From positions 5,828,001 to 5,892,000 of the forward strand of contig NZ_JADBGF010000001.1 in the NCBI RefSeq assembly GCF_014873495.1: DNA of 64,000 bases, given 5' to 3'. Origin of the DNA: Streptomyces stelliscabiei. GTDB lineage: Bacteria > Actinomycetota > Actinomycetes > Streptomycetales > Streptomycetaceae. Shown here piece by piece: positions 25,917 to 33,427 of this stretch. The stretch's first letter is position 1. Each line of letters begins with the position of its first letter. The notes under the pieces are model-generated. The model was not told where the DNA came from, did no database searches, and worked only from the letters and a program-made list of their open reading frames with translations. Both the position numbers and the translations under genes were made by a program.

Positions 25917-27617
25917 GTGGGGGCGTCGTGGTATGCCGCCAGGAAGGCTGAGCGGGCCTGGGCCGAGGGGGTCGGGTTCTTGCGGCAGGGGCGGGCGGCG
26001 TTGGCCGTGCAGCGGTTCGAACTGGCCGTGCGGCACGACCCGTCCGCCGCCGACGTCTGGCTGGGCCTGCATGCCGCCGGGCATCGCCAGGCCGAGGCAA
26101 TGGAGGCGATGTCTCAGCACCGGGGCTCCTTCGGTGCTCTGCGCACCAAGCACGACATGCCGTTGAAGTCCCGGTTCGACCTCGGATTCTATGTGACGTT
26201 CCGTCTGGAGACCGCGCGTGACCTCTGGCTCGCCACCATGACGGGGCTGCTGCACGAACGGCGGCTGGGCGAGGCGTGGCAGTCCTTGGCGGAAGCACAA
26301 CTGGACTGTGACGAGACGCGGTTCGTGTGCACGCGCTACGCCTTCCTGAAGCAGGACTGGCCCCTGGTCCTGCACTTCTCGCGGAACATCACCGACGCGT
26401 TCCTGCGCGACGAGGCGCAACTGTACGTGGCCAGAGCCCTCGTGGAACAGCATGTCTTCCATGAGGCGCTCAGCACCCTCGCTCCGCTGCCGCAGGCGTT
26501 GGAGAAGGAGAGCCGTTTCGAGGGAGAGGTCGCCTATGTGCGGGGCCTCGCGCATGAGGGGCTGGGCAGGGAGGAGGAGGCGCTGCGGCATTTCCAGTAC
26601 GCCTTCCGCTGTTTTCCCACCCTCGCCGATGTCGCGACCCGAGCCCAGGCCGTCACCGTGCCGGCCGCCGATGTCCCGGCCCAGGAGGAACCGCCCGAGG
26701 CGGTGTCCACGAAGGGCACTTCGGCCGACCCCGACGCGGAAACTCGGGAGTTGTGGCTCAGCGAGGCGATGGAGCTGCTGGACGGCATGGTGGGCCTGGA
26801 GCCGGTCAAGCGTCAACTGCGCACGCTTGTCGCTCAGTTGCGCATGACCGCCGTCCGCAGGGAGCAGGGTCTGCCGTCCAGCTCGGGGCCGCAGCACTTC
26901 GTGTTCGCCGGGCCGCCGGGGACGGGCAAGACCACGGTGGCCCGGGTGCTCGGCAAGGTGTTCGCCGGCCTCGGACTGCTCGAACGCGGACATGTGGTGG
27001 AGACGCAGCGGGTCGACCTCGTCGGCCGGCATCTCGGCGAGACGGCCATCAAGACGAGCAAGGTGATCGATTCCGCGCTGGGTGGCCTGCTGTTCATCGA
27101 CGAGGCCTACGCGCTGTCGAACAGTGGCTATTCCGGCGGCGACGCCTTCGGTGACGAAGCGCTGCAGGTCCTGCTCAAACGCGCCGAGGACGACCGGGAC
27201 CGGCTGGTCGTCGTCCTGGCCGGCTACCCGGACGAGATCAACGCGCTGCTGGCCACCAATCCCGGACTGGCCTCGAGGTTCACGACCCGCGTGACCTTTC
27301 CCTCGTACTCCGTCGAAGAACTCGTGCGGATCGCCCACAGCTTCTTCGACTCCCAGGGAGACGTTTTGGCCGAGGACGCCACCACGGCACTCCGCGGCCA
27401 CTGCGAGCGGGCCGTGGAGGACGGTCTCGTCGACCGGCTGGGCAACGGCCGGTTCGCCCGTGAACTGTGCCGGAAGGCCGCGGCACTTCGCGATCTGCGT
27501 CTGTACGACCGCTACGGAGGCTCCGACACGCCCACCCGGGAGGAGATCGTCACCGTGCGACTCGCGGACGTCTCGGCCGCGTTCAGGGAGCTTCACGACA
27601 GCGCGATCGCTCCCTGA
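25917..27617 (+). CDS. TPR-AAA ATPase, EccA/CbxX type
   Basis: A 566-residue protein. Residues about 1-250 are TPR-like helices; after an acidic linker comes an AAA+ module with Walker A GPPGTGKTT (about 332-340), a pore-type loop, Walker B LLFIDEAYAL (about 392), sensor AGYPDEI and an arginine-finger region GLASRF. The layout equals EccA of type VII secretion and CbxX/CfqX ATPases. No other ESX genes are here, so it may be a chaperone for the adjacent type IV-like locus; this is an inference from position. The GTG start at 25917 follows GGAGGG; the frame continues upstream to 25884 without support. Confidence 0.85.
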   Translation: MGASWYAARKAERAWAEGVGFLRQGRAALAVQRFELAVRHDPSAADVWLGLHAAGHRQAEAMEAMSQHRGSFGALRTKHDMPLKSRFDLGFYVTFRLETARDLWLATMTGLLHERRLGEAWQSLAEAQLDCDETRFVCTRYAFLKQDWPLVLHFSRNITDAFLRDEAQLYVARALVEQHVFHEALSTLAPLPQALEKESRFEGEVAYVRGLAHEGLGREEEALRHFQYAFRCFPTLADVATRAQAVTVPAADVPAQEEPPEAVSTKGTSADPDAETRELWLSEAMELLDGMVGLEPVKRQLRTLVAQLRMTAVRREQGLPSSSGPQHFVFAGPPGTGKTTVARVLGKVFAGLGLLERGHVVETQRVDLVGRHLGETAIKTSKVIDSALGGLLFIDEAYALSNSGYSGGDAFGDEALQVLLKRAEDDRDRLVVVLAGYPDEINALLATNPGLASRFTTRVTFPSYSVEELVRIAHSFFDSQGDVLAEDATTALRGHCERAVEDGLVDRLGNGRFARELCRKAAALRDLRLYDRYGGSDTPTREEIVTVRLADVSAAFRELHDSAIAP

Positions 27618-27662
27618 ACCCCGAACCCTGAACGGCGTGTCGCCCGGCCCGGACGAACCAGG

Positions 27663-27926
27663 TCAGGCGAGCTGTTCCGTCGATCCGTCCGGGTGGACGA
27701 GAAGATGGATCGTGCTGCCGAAGCGGTCGTCCGTGATGGCTGCCAGAGCGGGTCCCCCCATCTGCTGGGCGCGCTGCTGGAGGATCGAGAGGACGACGTC
27801 CTGGATGTCGCCGTAGGGCGGGGCGGTCACCGGAACGCCGTCGACCAGACCGGCGTTGGGCGAGAAGACCCGTATCTGGGCGCCCTGCACATCGGGCGTG
27901 CCTGAGGGGTGGGGCGCTTCAGTCAT
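27663..27926 (-). CDS. Small conserved-looking protein of unknown function
   Basis: An 87-residue acidic-to-neutral protein beginning MTEAPHP. It has an Ala/Pro-rich head, then QIRVFSPNAGLVDGVPV, an amphipathic helix DIQDVVLSILQQRAQQ, and a C-terminal strand pair FGSTIHLLVHPDGSTEQLA. AAGGAAG lies before the ATG at 27926. It is the last gene of the minus-strand arm of the secretion locus, 50 bases after the WhiB-domain gene. The longer frame that extends to 28295 runs through that gene and is rejected. No family is recognised. Confidence 0.65.
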   Translation of the reverse strand: MTEAPHPSGTPDVQGAQIRVFSPNAGLVDGVPVTAPPYGDIQDVVLSILQQRAQQMGGPALAAITDDRFGSTIHLLVHPDGSTEQLA

Positions 27927-27976
27927 CGTTTCTTCCTTTCGGCCGGTCCTCCCGGCCGGGACCGCTCCGGCACGGG

Positions 27977-29446
27977 TCAGCTGCTCGTGGTCTCGTTCCC
28001 GTCGATCCGGTCGTGGAGACGTGTGTACGTGCCCCGCGAGACACGTTCCAGCTGACCGGACTTGACCAGGGTGGACAGTATGTTGCTGATGGTCTTGGAG
28101 GTGGCACCGTACCTGCTGGGCGGCATCAGGTGCAGCACGTCCCCGGCCGAGAACGCGCCTGGGAAGGTCGCCACGGTCCGCACCACGGCGGCACGGACGC
28201 TGGACGTGGCCGACGGAAGATCGCGCGGCCCGGCATCCGCGGAACCGTCCCCGCGCGAGACGGGCGACTGGGCGCCGTTGCCGGCCGGCGTGCAACTCGT
28301 TTCGATGCGGAGCAGGAAGGCCCGAAGCTCGTGCAGCGCCGTACGGACCGTCTCCAACCGGGGATCTTGGTGCCCGTCGGTCGTGGCCGTCAGCATGGTG
28401 GCGACCTTCTCTATGTTGGAGAGCGGAACGAGTAGATCCCGCAGCAGCGGTCGCAGGAAGTCGCGTCGCAGCGCTGCCACGGGGTCGGTCATCGCGAGCT
28501 TGACGCCCACGGAGCCGGTGAGAAGGGACGGGGTGCTTGCCTCGTCGGTCTCGCCCGAGCCGGCCGAGGGACCGTTGTCCGTCGGCAGCATGGACACCAG
28601 GGCCGCCCGCAGATCGCGGATGCTGCTCAGGGTCTCAGGCGCGACATCGCCGCCCGGCACTCTGGTCAGCATGGCGGCGACCTGCTCGACGCTGAGCACG
28701 GCGGGCAGTGCGGACCGCACCAGGGGGCCCAGTACGGCCTGTCGTACGGCCTCGGCCGGGTCCTCCAGCGAGAAGACGATCCGTTCTCCGGAGTCGACCC
28801 CTGCCATCGGATCTTCGTCCCTGCCTTCCCACGATGCTTCCGTCCCGGACGGGGCGTCCGATCGCGCCGGTGCCGGCGCGGCTGCCTCGGCCTGTGCCTC
28901 CTTCAACAGGTCCTGCTGCCGCTCCCGTTGCTCGTGAAGCATGTCGAAAGCGTCCAGAATCTGTTCCAAGTCGGGAGTAGCCTGATCGCCAGGAGGCCGA
29001 TACGGAACCGAACCGCCGGCACGTGATCGCAGGCGAGCGAGTCGCCAGGGCGTGGACGTGCAGCCGGAACGGGTCGTGTCACGCTGGGGAAGATCCCCGT
29101 TCTCATCGCCGATGCGGAGTCGACGGCGGATCCAGCGACGGTCCTCGGCGGTGGTCGCGGCCGTGTAGCCGTACGGCTCGGCGTGCGCGATCGCGTCCTG
29201 GAGGCACTCGGCCCACAGTGGACAGGACGCGCACAAGTCGCGTGCGGTGTGCAGAAGTACCAGGTGGTGACGGCGCTGGCTTGCTGATTCCTCGGGCGTG
29301 GGCCGGGCGTTCTCCAGCAGTGGGTGCTGGAACACGTCAGGGCGCCGCTGGCAGGGCACAGCGGCATCGGGGACGCGAGACCGTACGGGCTTGCGCGAGG
29401 ACGGTATGGGTGGTGCAAACAGCGCCGTATGGCTTGCCATACGCAT
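27977..29446 (-). CDS. WhiB-domain transcription factor with a long C-terminal regulatory half
   Basis: A 489-residue protein. The N-terminal 110 residues carry the Wbl cysteine set Cys32, Cys72, Cys75, Cys81 (C-x39-CASC-x5-C), which binds a [4Fe-4S] cluster, followed by GYTAATTAEDRRWIRRRL, where Wbl proteins usually have GvWGG and a basic DNA-binding tail. Residues about 180-400 contain two similar helical repeats (DPAEAVRQAVLGPLVRSALP and DPVAALRRDFLRPLLRDLL), and the C-terminus looks like a winged helix (TISNILSTLVKSGQLERVSRGTYTRL). Normal Wbl proteins are near 80-130 residues, so this is a large fusion. GGGGG precedes the ATG at 29446. It probably regulates the secretion locus. Confidence 0.8.
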   Translation of the reverse strand: MRMASHTALFAPPIPSSRKPVRSRVPDAAVPCQRRPDVFQHPLLENARPTPEESASQRRHHLVLLHTARDLCASCPLWAECLQDAIAHAEPYGYTAATTAEDRRWIRRRLRIGDENGDLPQRDTTRSGCTSTPWRLARLRSRAGGSVPYRPPGDQATPDLEQILDAFDMLHEQRERQQDLLKEAQAEAAAPAPARSDAPSGTEASWEGRDEDPMAGVDSGERIVFSLEDPAEAVRQAVLGPLVRSALPAVLSVEQVAAMLTRVPGGDVAPETLSSIRDLRAALVSMLPTDNGPSAGSGETDEASTPSLLTGSVGVKLAMTDPVAALRRDFLRPLLRDLLVPLSNIEKVATMLTATTDGHQDPRLETVRTALHELRAFLLRIETSCTPAGNGAQSPVSRGDGSADAGPRDLPSATSSVRAAVVRTVATFPGAFSAGDVLHLMPPSRYGATSKTISNILSTLVKSGQLERVSRGTYTRLHDRIDGNETTSS

Positions 29447-29464
29447 GTGTGTAATCCCCCGTGA

Positions 29465-29477
29465 TGATCTATGATCA
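29465..29477. promoter_or_regulatory. Operator-like palindrome TGATCTATGATCA
   Basis: A perfect 5-3-5 inverted repeat (TGATC-TAT-GATCA) 19 bases upstream of the WhiB-domain start, with TTGACA on the minus strand at 29503-29498 behind it. It is a reasonable site for autoregulation of the WhiB-domain gene. Confidence 0.4.
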
Positions 29478-29573
29478 CAAGGAACTCTAGAGCAATCTGT
29501 CAACCGTGCGCAACGCATATGCAAATGATCCGGTTCGTTCAGGCATAGGCGAATCGAGACATTCACGGCCACG

Positions 29574-30260
29574 TCAACTGTCTCTGTCGATAGGGCCCTT
29601 GAGGCCGGACCACCTGCCGGAAGCCTTCCGCATCCCGTTGCGCACCGCCTGTACGCCGCCGCCGCGCAAAGTCAGGAACGCGCTGACCCCGACGAGTCCG
29701 AGGGGGACGCCCGCCTCCGGCCAGACCATTCCCACACCCGACGCGATGGCGATGATCAGGTCGGCGCCCACGACCGTTACACCGCGCCCTCCGGGGTGGT
29801 TCTTCGGGATCCAGGCACCGAGGAGCACCATGCCGGCCAGCGCCCAGTACCCGAACACCGCCTCGCCGCTGACGACCGGTGAGGTGCCCCAGCGAGCCGC
29901 TTCTCCGGCGGTGGCGAAGTAGCTGGTCAGCCCGGCGGTGAGCAGAGTCGACGTGAGGGCCAGCAGCAGTTGTCGACGGCGCCGCATGGACCAGACGACC
30001 AGTCCCAGCGTGAGCAGCCCGCACACCGCGACGAAGGACGAGCCGCTCGACGACGCGAGCGCGAAGAGGGTGTAGGCGGCGGCGAATCCGAAGGCGATAC
30101 GGGGGAGGAGCCTGACGGCCCAAGCGTCGTTGCGGTCCTGGCGGACGAAGCGCCGGAGCAGGGCCGAGGCACTCCCCCTCTCCACGCGCTGCCGTCCCGT
30201 CGGGCCCGGCTTCGACGCCGGCTTCCCGCCGGCCCGGGGGTTGCGTGTCCTCGTCCTCAT
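29574..30260 (-). CDS. Multi-pass membrane protein of the secretion locus
   Basis: A 228-residue protein. A basic, Pro/Gly-rich cytosolic head of about 45 residues is followed by roughly five membrane segments (LLPRIAFGFAAAYTLFAL, VAVCGLLTLGLVVW, LLLALTSTLLTAGLTSYF, ALAGMVLLGAWI, LIIAIASGVGMVW). No enzymatic motif is visible and no family is recognised. It lies between the TrbL-like gene and the WhiB-domain gene on the same strand. A role as a channel accessory is only suggested by place. Confidence 0.65.
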   Translation of the reverse strand: MRTRTRNPRAGGKPASKPGPTGRQRVERGSASALLRRFVRQDRNDAWAVRLLPRIAFGFAAAYTLFALASSSGSSFVAVCGLLTLGLVVWSMRRRRQLLLALTSTLLTAGLTSYFATAGEAARWGTSPVVSGEAVFGYWALAGMVLLGAWIPKNHPGGRGVTVVGADLIIAIASGVGMVWPEAGVPLGLVGVSAFLTLRGGGVQAVRNGMRKASGRWSGLKGPIDRDS

Positions 30261-30405
30261 GAGAGTTCACCGGTGGCCGGGCGTTCCGGGCCGGTGCGCA
30301 CGGTCGCACCCACCCGACGGCCGTGCGGACGGCCTGTGTTCAGTACGGGCACGGGTGTCTCCTCGATGTCGGTACGGACGGAAGGTGGGGGATGACGGAG
30401 GGGAG

Positions 30406-30430
30406 GGGCGCCGCCGTGAGAGCGGCGCCC
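30406..30430 (-). terminator. Hairpin after the TrbL/VirB6-like gene
   Basis: A perfect 9-bp inverted repeat GGGCGCCGC (30406-30414) and GCGGCGCCC (30422-30430) with a 7-base loop, starting nine bases past the minus-strand stop at 30439. No T-run follows, as is common in high-GC species. Confidence 0.6.
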
Positions 30431-30438
30431 TGGGTCCG

Positions 30439-32790
30439 CTACGGATTGCCCGAGTTGCTCACACGGCCACCGGAGCCTGTGCCGTTGGCGCCCGATCCGG
30501 TGCCGCCGTCGCCCGAGCCGTCGCTGTTGCCGCCGGATCCCCCGCCGGACCCACCGCTGTTGCCGCTGGAGCCGCCCGTGGCTCCGCCGGATCCGCCGGT
30601 GTTGCCGGTGTTGCCGGAAGAGCCTCCGGAACCACCGCTGGAGCCCCCGCTTCCGCCGCTGTTGCCGCCGGATCCGGTGCTGCTGCTGCCGCCGCCGCTG
30701 CCCGAGCCACTGACACGACCACCGCGCCCGGAGCCTCCCGTGGACCCAGAACCTCCGTTGGAACCGGAGCCGCCGGACGTTCCCTGGGTGCCAGTGCCAG
30801 TGCCAGTGCCAGTGCCAGTGCCCGTGCCAGTGCCCGTGCCTGCGCCGGTGCCGCCCGAACCGGGCTGGTTGGCCGTCCGGTTCGCGCCTTGGTTCGGGTT
30901 CTGCGGCGGGTTGCCGCCGTTGCGCCTGCGTTGCACGGCGTTTCGTCCCGCACGCCAGGCGCGTCCGACCCTCTGGTCCCCGGTACCGGCCTCTGTCCTT
31001 CTCGCTCCGGTGGCCGCCACCCGGCCGGTGCCCCCCGAGGCGCCGCCCGACGACTGGCCGGGACGCAGCAGGCCCCTCTTGCCGACCCACCAGTCCGGGC
31101 TTCCCTTGCCGATGGGCCGGCCTGCGTTCGGATCGATCTGACCGCCCCCGAACGCCGGCGTGAACTCGCCGCTCGTCAGCTTCTCGATGAGCTTCCGGAT
31201 CATCATCACGACGGCGATGCTGACCAGCATGAGCAGCAACAGCTGACTGCCCAGCGCGATGTCCGCCGGGAAGATCATCTGATACAGGACCAGCAGCAGT
31301 GTCAGGATCACGCTGAAGCCCGCACGCAGCACGAAGCTGTGCACGAAGGCCTCCAGCCAGCCTCTGAGCAGTTTCTGCTGTGAGGGGTGCATCCCGATGG
31401 CGGCGACCAGGGGGAGCATCACGATGAGGATCAGGGTGACGGCGTGCCAGAGGAGGGTGAGTCCGCTGAGGATGATGACCATCACGCCGACGACGAAGGA
31501 CGCGAGCAGGGAGTAGAAGGCCACACCCACCCGGGCCCCCGCGTTCTTGCCCGCCCAGGTGTCGAACGCCACCGGGTAGATGTTCTGGTCCGGGGTGTCG
31601 TCGGTGTCGATGTCCTCACCGCCCGCGATGTCCTTGCGGATGGGCACCCACTCGTCGTCCATCTTGTTCAGATCCTTGCCGAGGTCCTTGTTCGTCTCGG
31701 ACTGGGCCACGAGCTGACGGACGCGAAGATCCTCGCAACGGGCGCCTCTGCCGTAGGAGCATGAGGCGTTCTTGTCGTTCGGGACGCAGACACCCCCGCT
31801 GACCTTGCCGTCGCCCTCCTTCTTGAAGATGCAGTTCTTGCCCGGCGCACCGAACTGCCCCAAGGCCCAGGGGCGGAAGATGAGCGTGTCGTACATGGCA
31901 CAACTCGACTGCCGCAAGCCCTTGTTGTAGTTGTCCTTCAAATCGCAGGGGGGCTGCATCTCGCCCGACACACCGGCCAGGGCGGTCGACATCAAGGCCG
32001 TGTTGGCATCCCCGATATGGGTGTCGGACCATGTCACGAACCTGTCGTAGTTGCCGCCGGTGAGGAAGGCCATGACGCCGATGATGCTGAGCGCGGCCCA
32101 GGAGACACCGGCCCACACCTCACGCGTGTCGCCGGCGCGCCACTTGGTGAACACCCACAGGCCGACGAGCAGGATCATGATGACCACGGCGGGTTGCAGC
32201 ACGTTGTCCTTGAGGGTCGTCACGATGCTGTCGCGGCCCTCGTACAGTCCCGCCATCGGGCTCGGGTTGGAAGCGGTCTCCTTGATGGAGATCGACATCC
32301 GCGTGAAGAACTTCGTGAACGTGAAGATGGTGTCGGCCGCGCCGTTGTAGACGAGGTCCATCACGGCGCAGCTGTCGGCTCCGCTTCCGATGTCACCGTT
32401 GTCCTCGGAGGCGTCCCCCCGGCCCTTGAAGGTCTGGGAGAAGTTCAGCCCGCGTAGGCCGTTCAACTCGTACATCGTGTACATCTCGGGCGGTCGGGGC
32501 ATCTTCACGGCCCCGGTGACGCTGCCGCTGATGTTGAGACCCTTCGCGTTCTCCTTCTCGTCCGTCGCCCCCTCGTCCCACTGGTTGTAGGCGGGGAACA
32601 CGCTCTCGGCGTCGCCCGCCGTGTCCATCTGGTACTGGTCGTCGCCGGTGAAGTTGCAGGAGAAGTCCGCGTAGGCCGAGGACGGCGCGGCGAGGGTCAG
32701 GGATATGAGGGTCAGCGCCACGAAGAGGACGGCGCGGACGGCCGAGCCCGTCCTGCCGAGGGTGCGGCGCAGCGTGTGGCGCGAGGACAT
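30439..32790 (-). CDS. TrbL/VirB6-like channel protein with a Gly/Ser-rich tail
   Basis: A 783-residue protein. It starts with a cleavable-looking signal (LFVALTLISLTLAAPSSAYA) followed by a Cys-containing extracellular region, and has a cluster of membrane segments (for example VVIMILLVGLWVF, WAALSIIGVMAFL, YSLLASFVVGVMVIILSGLTLLWHAVTLILIVMLPLVAAIG, VILTLLLVLYQMIF, LLLLMLVSIAVVMMI). The last 200 residues are low complexity: GT dipeptides and GGSG-type repeats. This is the profile of the TrbL/VirB6 inner-membrane channel of type IV systems. AAGGAA precedes the ATG at 32790; an open frame to 32934 is not supported. It lies in the arm with VirB4-, TcpE- and TcpC-like genes. Confidence 0.8.
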   Translation of the reverse strand: MSSRHTLRRTLGRTGSAVRAVLFVALTLISLTLAAPSSAYADFSCNFTGDDQYQMDTAGDAESVFPAYNQWDEGATDEKENAKGLNISGSVTGAVKMPRPPEMYTMYELNGLRGLNFSQTFKGRGDASEDNGDIGSGADSCAVMDLVYNGAADTIFTFTKFFTRMSISIKETASNPSPMAGLYEGRDSIVTTLKDNVLQPAVVIMILLVGLWVFTKWRAGDTREVWAGVSWAALSIIGVMAFLTGGNYDRFVTWSDTHIGDANTALMSTALAGVSGEMQPPCDLKDNYNKGLRQSSCAMYDTLIFRPWALGQFGAPGKNCIFKKEGDGKVSGGVCVPNDKNASCSYGRGARCEDLRVRQLVAQSETNKDLGKDLNKMDDEWVPIRKDIAGGEDIDTDDTPDQNIYPVAFDTWAGKNAGARVGVAFYSLLASFVVGVMVIILSGLTLLWHAVTLILIVMLPLVAAIGMHPSQQKLLRGWLEAFVHSFVLRAGFSVILTLLLVLYQMIFPADIALGSQLLLLMLVSIAVVMMIRKLIEKLTSGEFTPAFGGGQIDPNAGRPIGKGSPDWWVGKRGLLRPGQSSGGASGGTGRVAATGARRTEAGTGDQRVGRAWRAGRNAVQRRRNGGNPPQNPNQGANRTANQPGSGGTGAGTGTGTGTGTGTGTGTGTQGTSGGSGSNGGSGSTGGSGRGGRVSGSGSGGGSSSTGSGGNSGGSGGSSGGSGGSSGNTGNTGGSGGATGGSSGNSGGSGGGSGGNSDGSGDGGTGSGANGTGSGGRVSNSGNP
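30788..30846. repeat. Six-base tandem repeat (CAGTGC/CCGTGC)
   Basis: Nine to ten head-to-tail copies of a 6-base unit (GTGCCA with GTGCCC variants) inside the TrbL-like gene, coding for a Gly-Thr run on the minus strand. Because the unit is a multiple of three, slippage would change tail length without breaking the frame. Confidence 0.85.
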
Positions 32791-32842
32791 CTGGATTCCT
32801 TGGACGAATGCGGACGACGAGAGCCGACGACGCACGAGGCGG

Positions 32843-33376
32843 TCAGTCGGTCGGGAAGTGATCACTGAGGAAGCAGCCGGGGACGAGCCCCTGCTCCTTC
32901 TCGAAGCCGCTCGGAGCAGTGAAGTCCGGATCACAGGTCAGATACTTCAGGCGCGAGGCCTTGAGGCCCTCGACCGTGGCGGCGCCCACCGGAACTACGG
33001 CGAAGTCCTGTCCCACCAGGAAACTCGCGTGACCGTCCCGGTCGGCGGCGGTCTGGAACTTCTTCATGTCCTTGATGGTGAGCAGTGCGATGGGGGCGCC
33101 GTTCCCGTCTTGGCAGACGGCGCGATCCCCGATGGCCCACGAAGCGTCCGCGGCCTCTTCCTCGCCCCACGCGGTGCTGCGCCCGGAGTCGTCGTACTCG
33201 TCGCCCGTGGTGAGGTTCTCGCAACGGACGAACGTGGTGAGGTACTCCGCCACGGATGCCATGTCCGAGGCGCTGGGCAGATCACTGTCCGACGATTCCT
33301 CGTCGCTCCCGCACGCTCCGACCGCGGCCAGAGAGACAAGGGCGGCGCCCAGCGCCAGCGTTCGCTTGATTCGCAT
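32843..33376 (-). CDS. Lipoprotein of the secretion locus
   Basis: A 177-residue protein with a signal peptide ending VGAC (lipobox Cys22) then an acidic Ser-rich linker. The mature domain has four Cys (FVRCENL, AVCQDG, LTCDPDF, PGCFLSD) that could form two disulfides outside the cell. There is no recognised family. It lies between the TrbL/VirB6-like and VirB4-like genes in the same orientation, so a role as an outer anchor or channel accessory in the type IV-like machine is plausible. A Thr/Ala-rich shadow frame on the other strand was not preferred. Confidence 0.75.
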   Translation of the reverse strand: MRIKRTLALGAALVSLAAVGACGSDEESSDSDLPSASDMASVAEYLTTFVRCENLTTGDEYDDSGRSTAWGEEEAADASWAIGDRAVCQDGNGAPIALLTIKDMKKFQTAADRDGHASFLVGQDFAVVPVGAATVEGLKASRLKYLTCDPDFTAPSGFEKEQGLVPGCFLSDHFPTD

Positions 33377-33427
33377 GCTGTCCGTTCCGTTCCCCGTGCT
33401 GTTGAGTGGTGGTGGCGCTCTGACAGG

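Noticed and set aside
25917..27617. Evidence for a full type VII (ESX) secretion system
   Set aside because: Only an EccA-like ATPase is present; no EccB-EccE, WXG100 or mycosin genes are seen in the window.
30788..30846. Short tandem repeats as a possible iteron origin
   Set aside because: Six-base units in frame within the TrbL-like gene, without AT-rich unwinding region or replication protein nearby.
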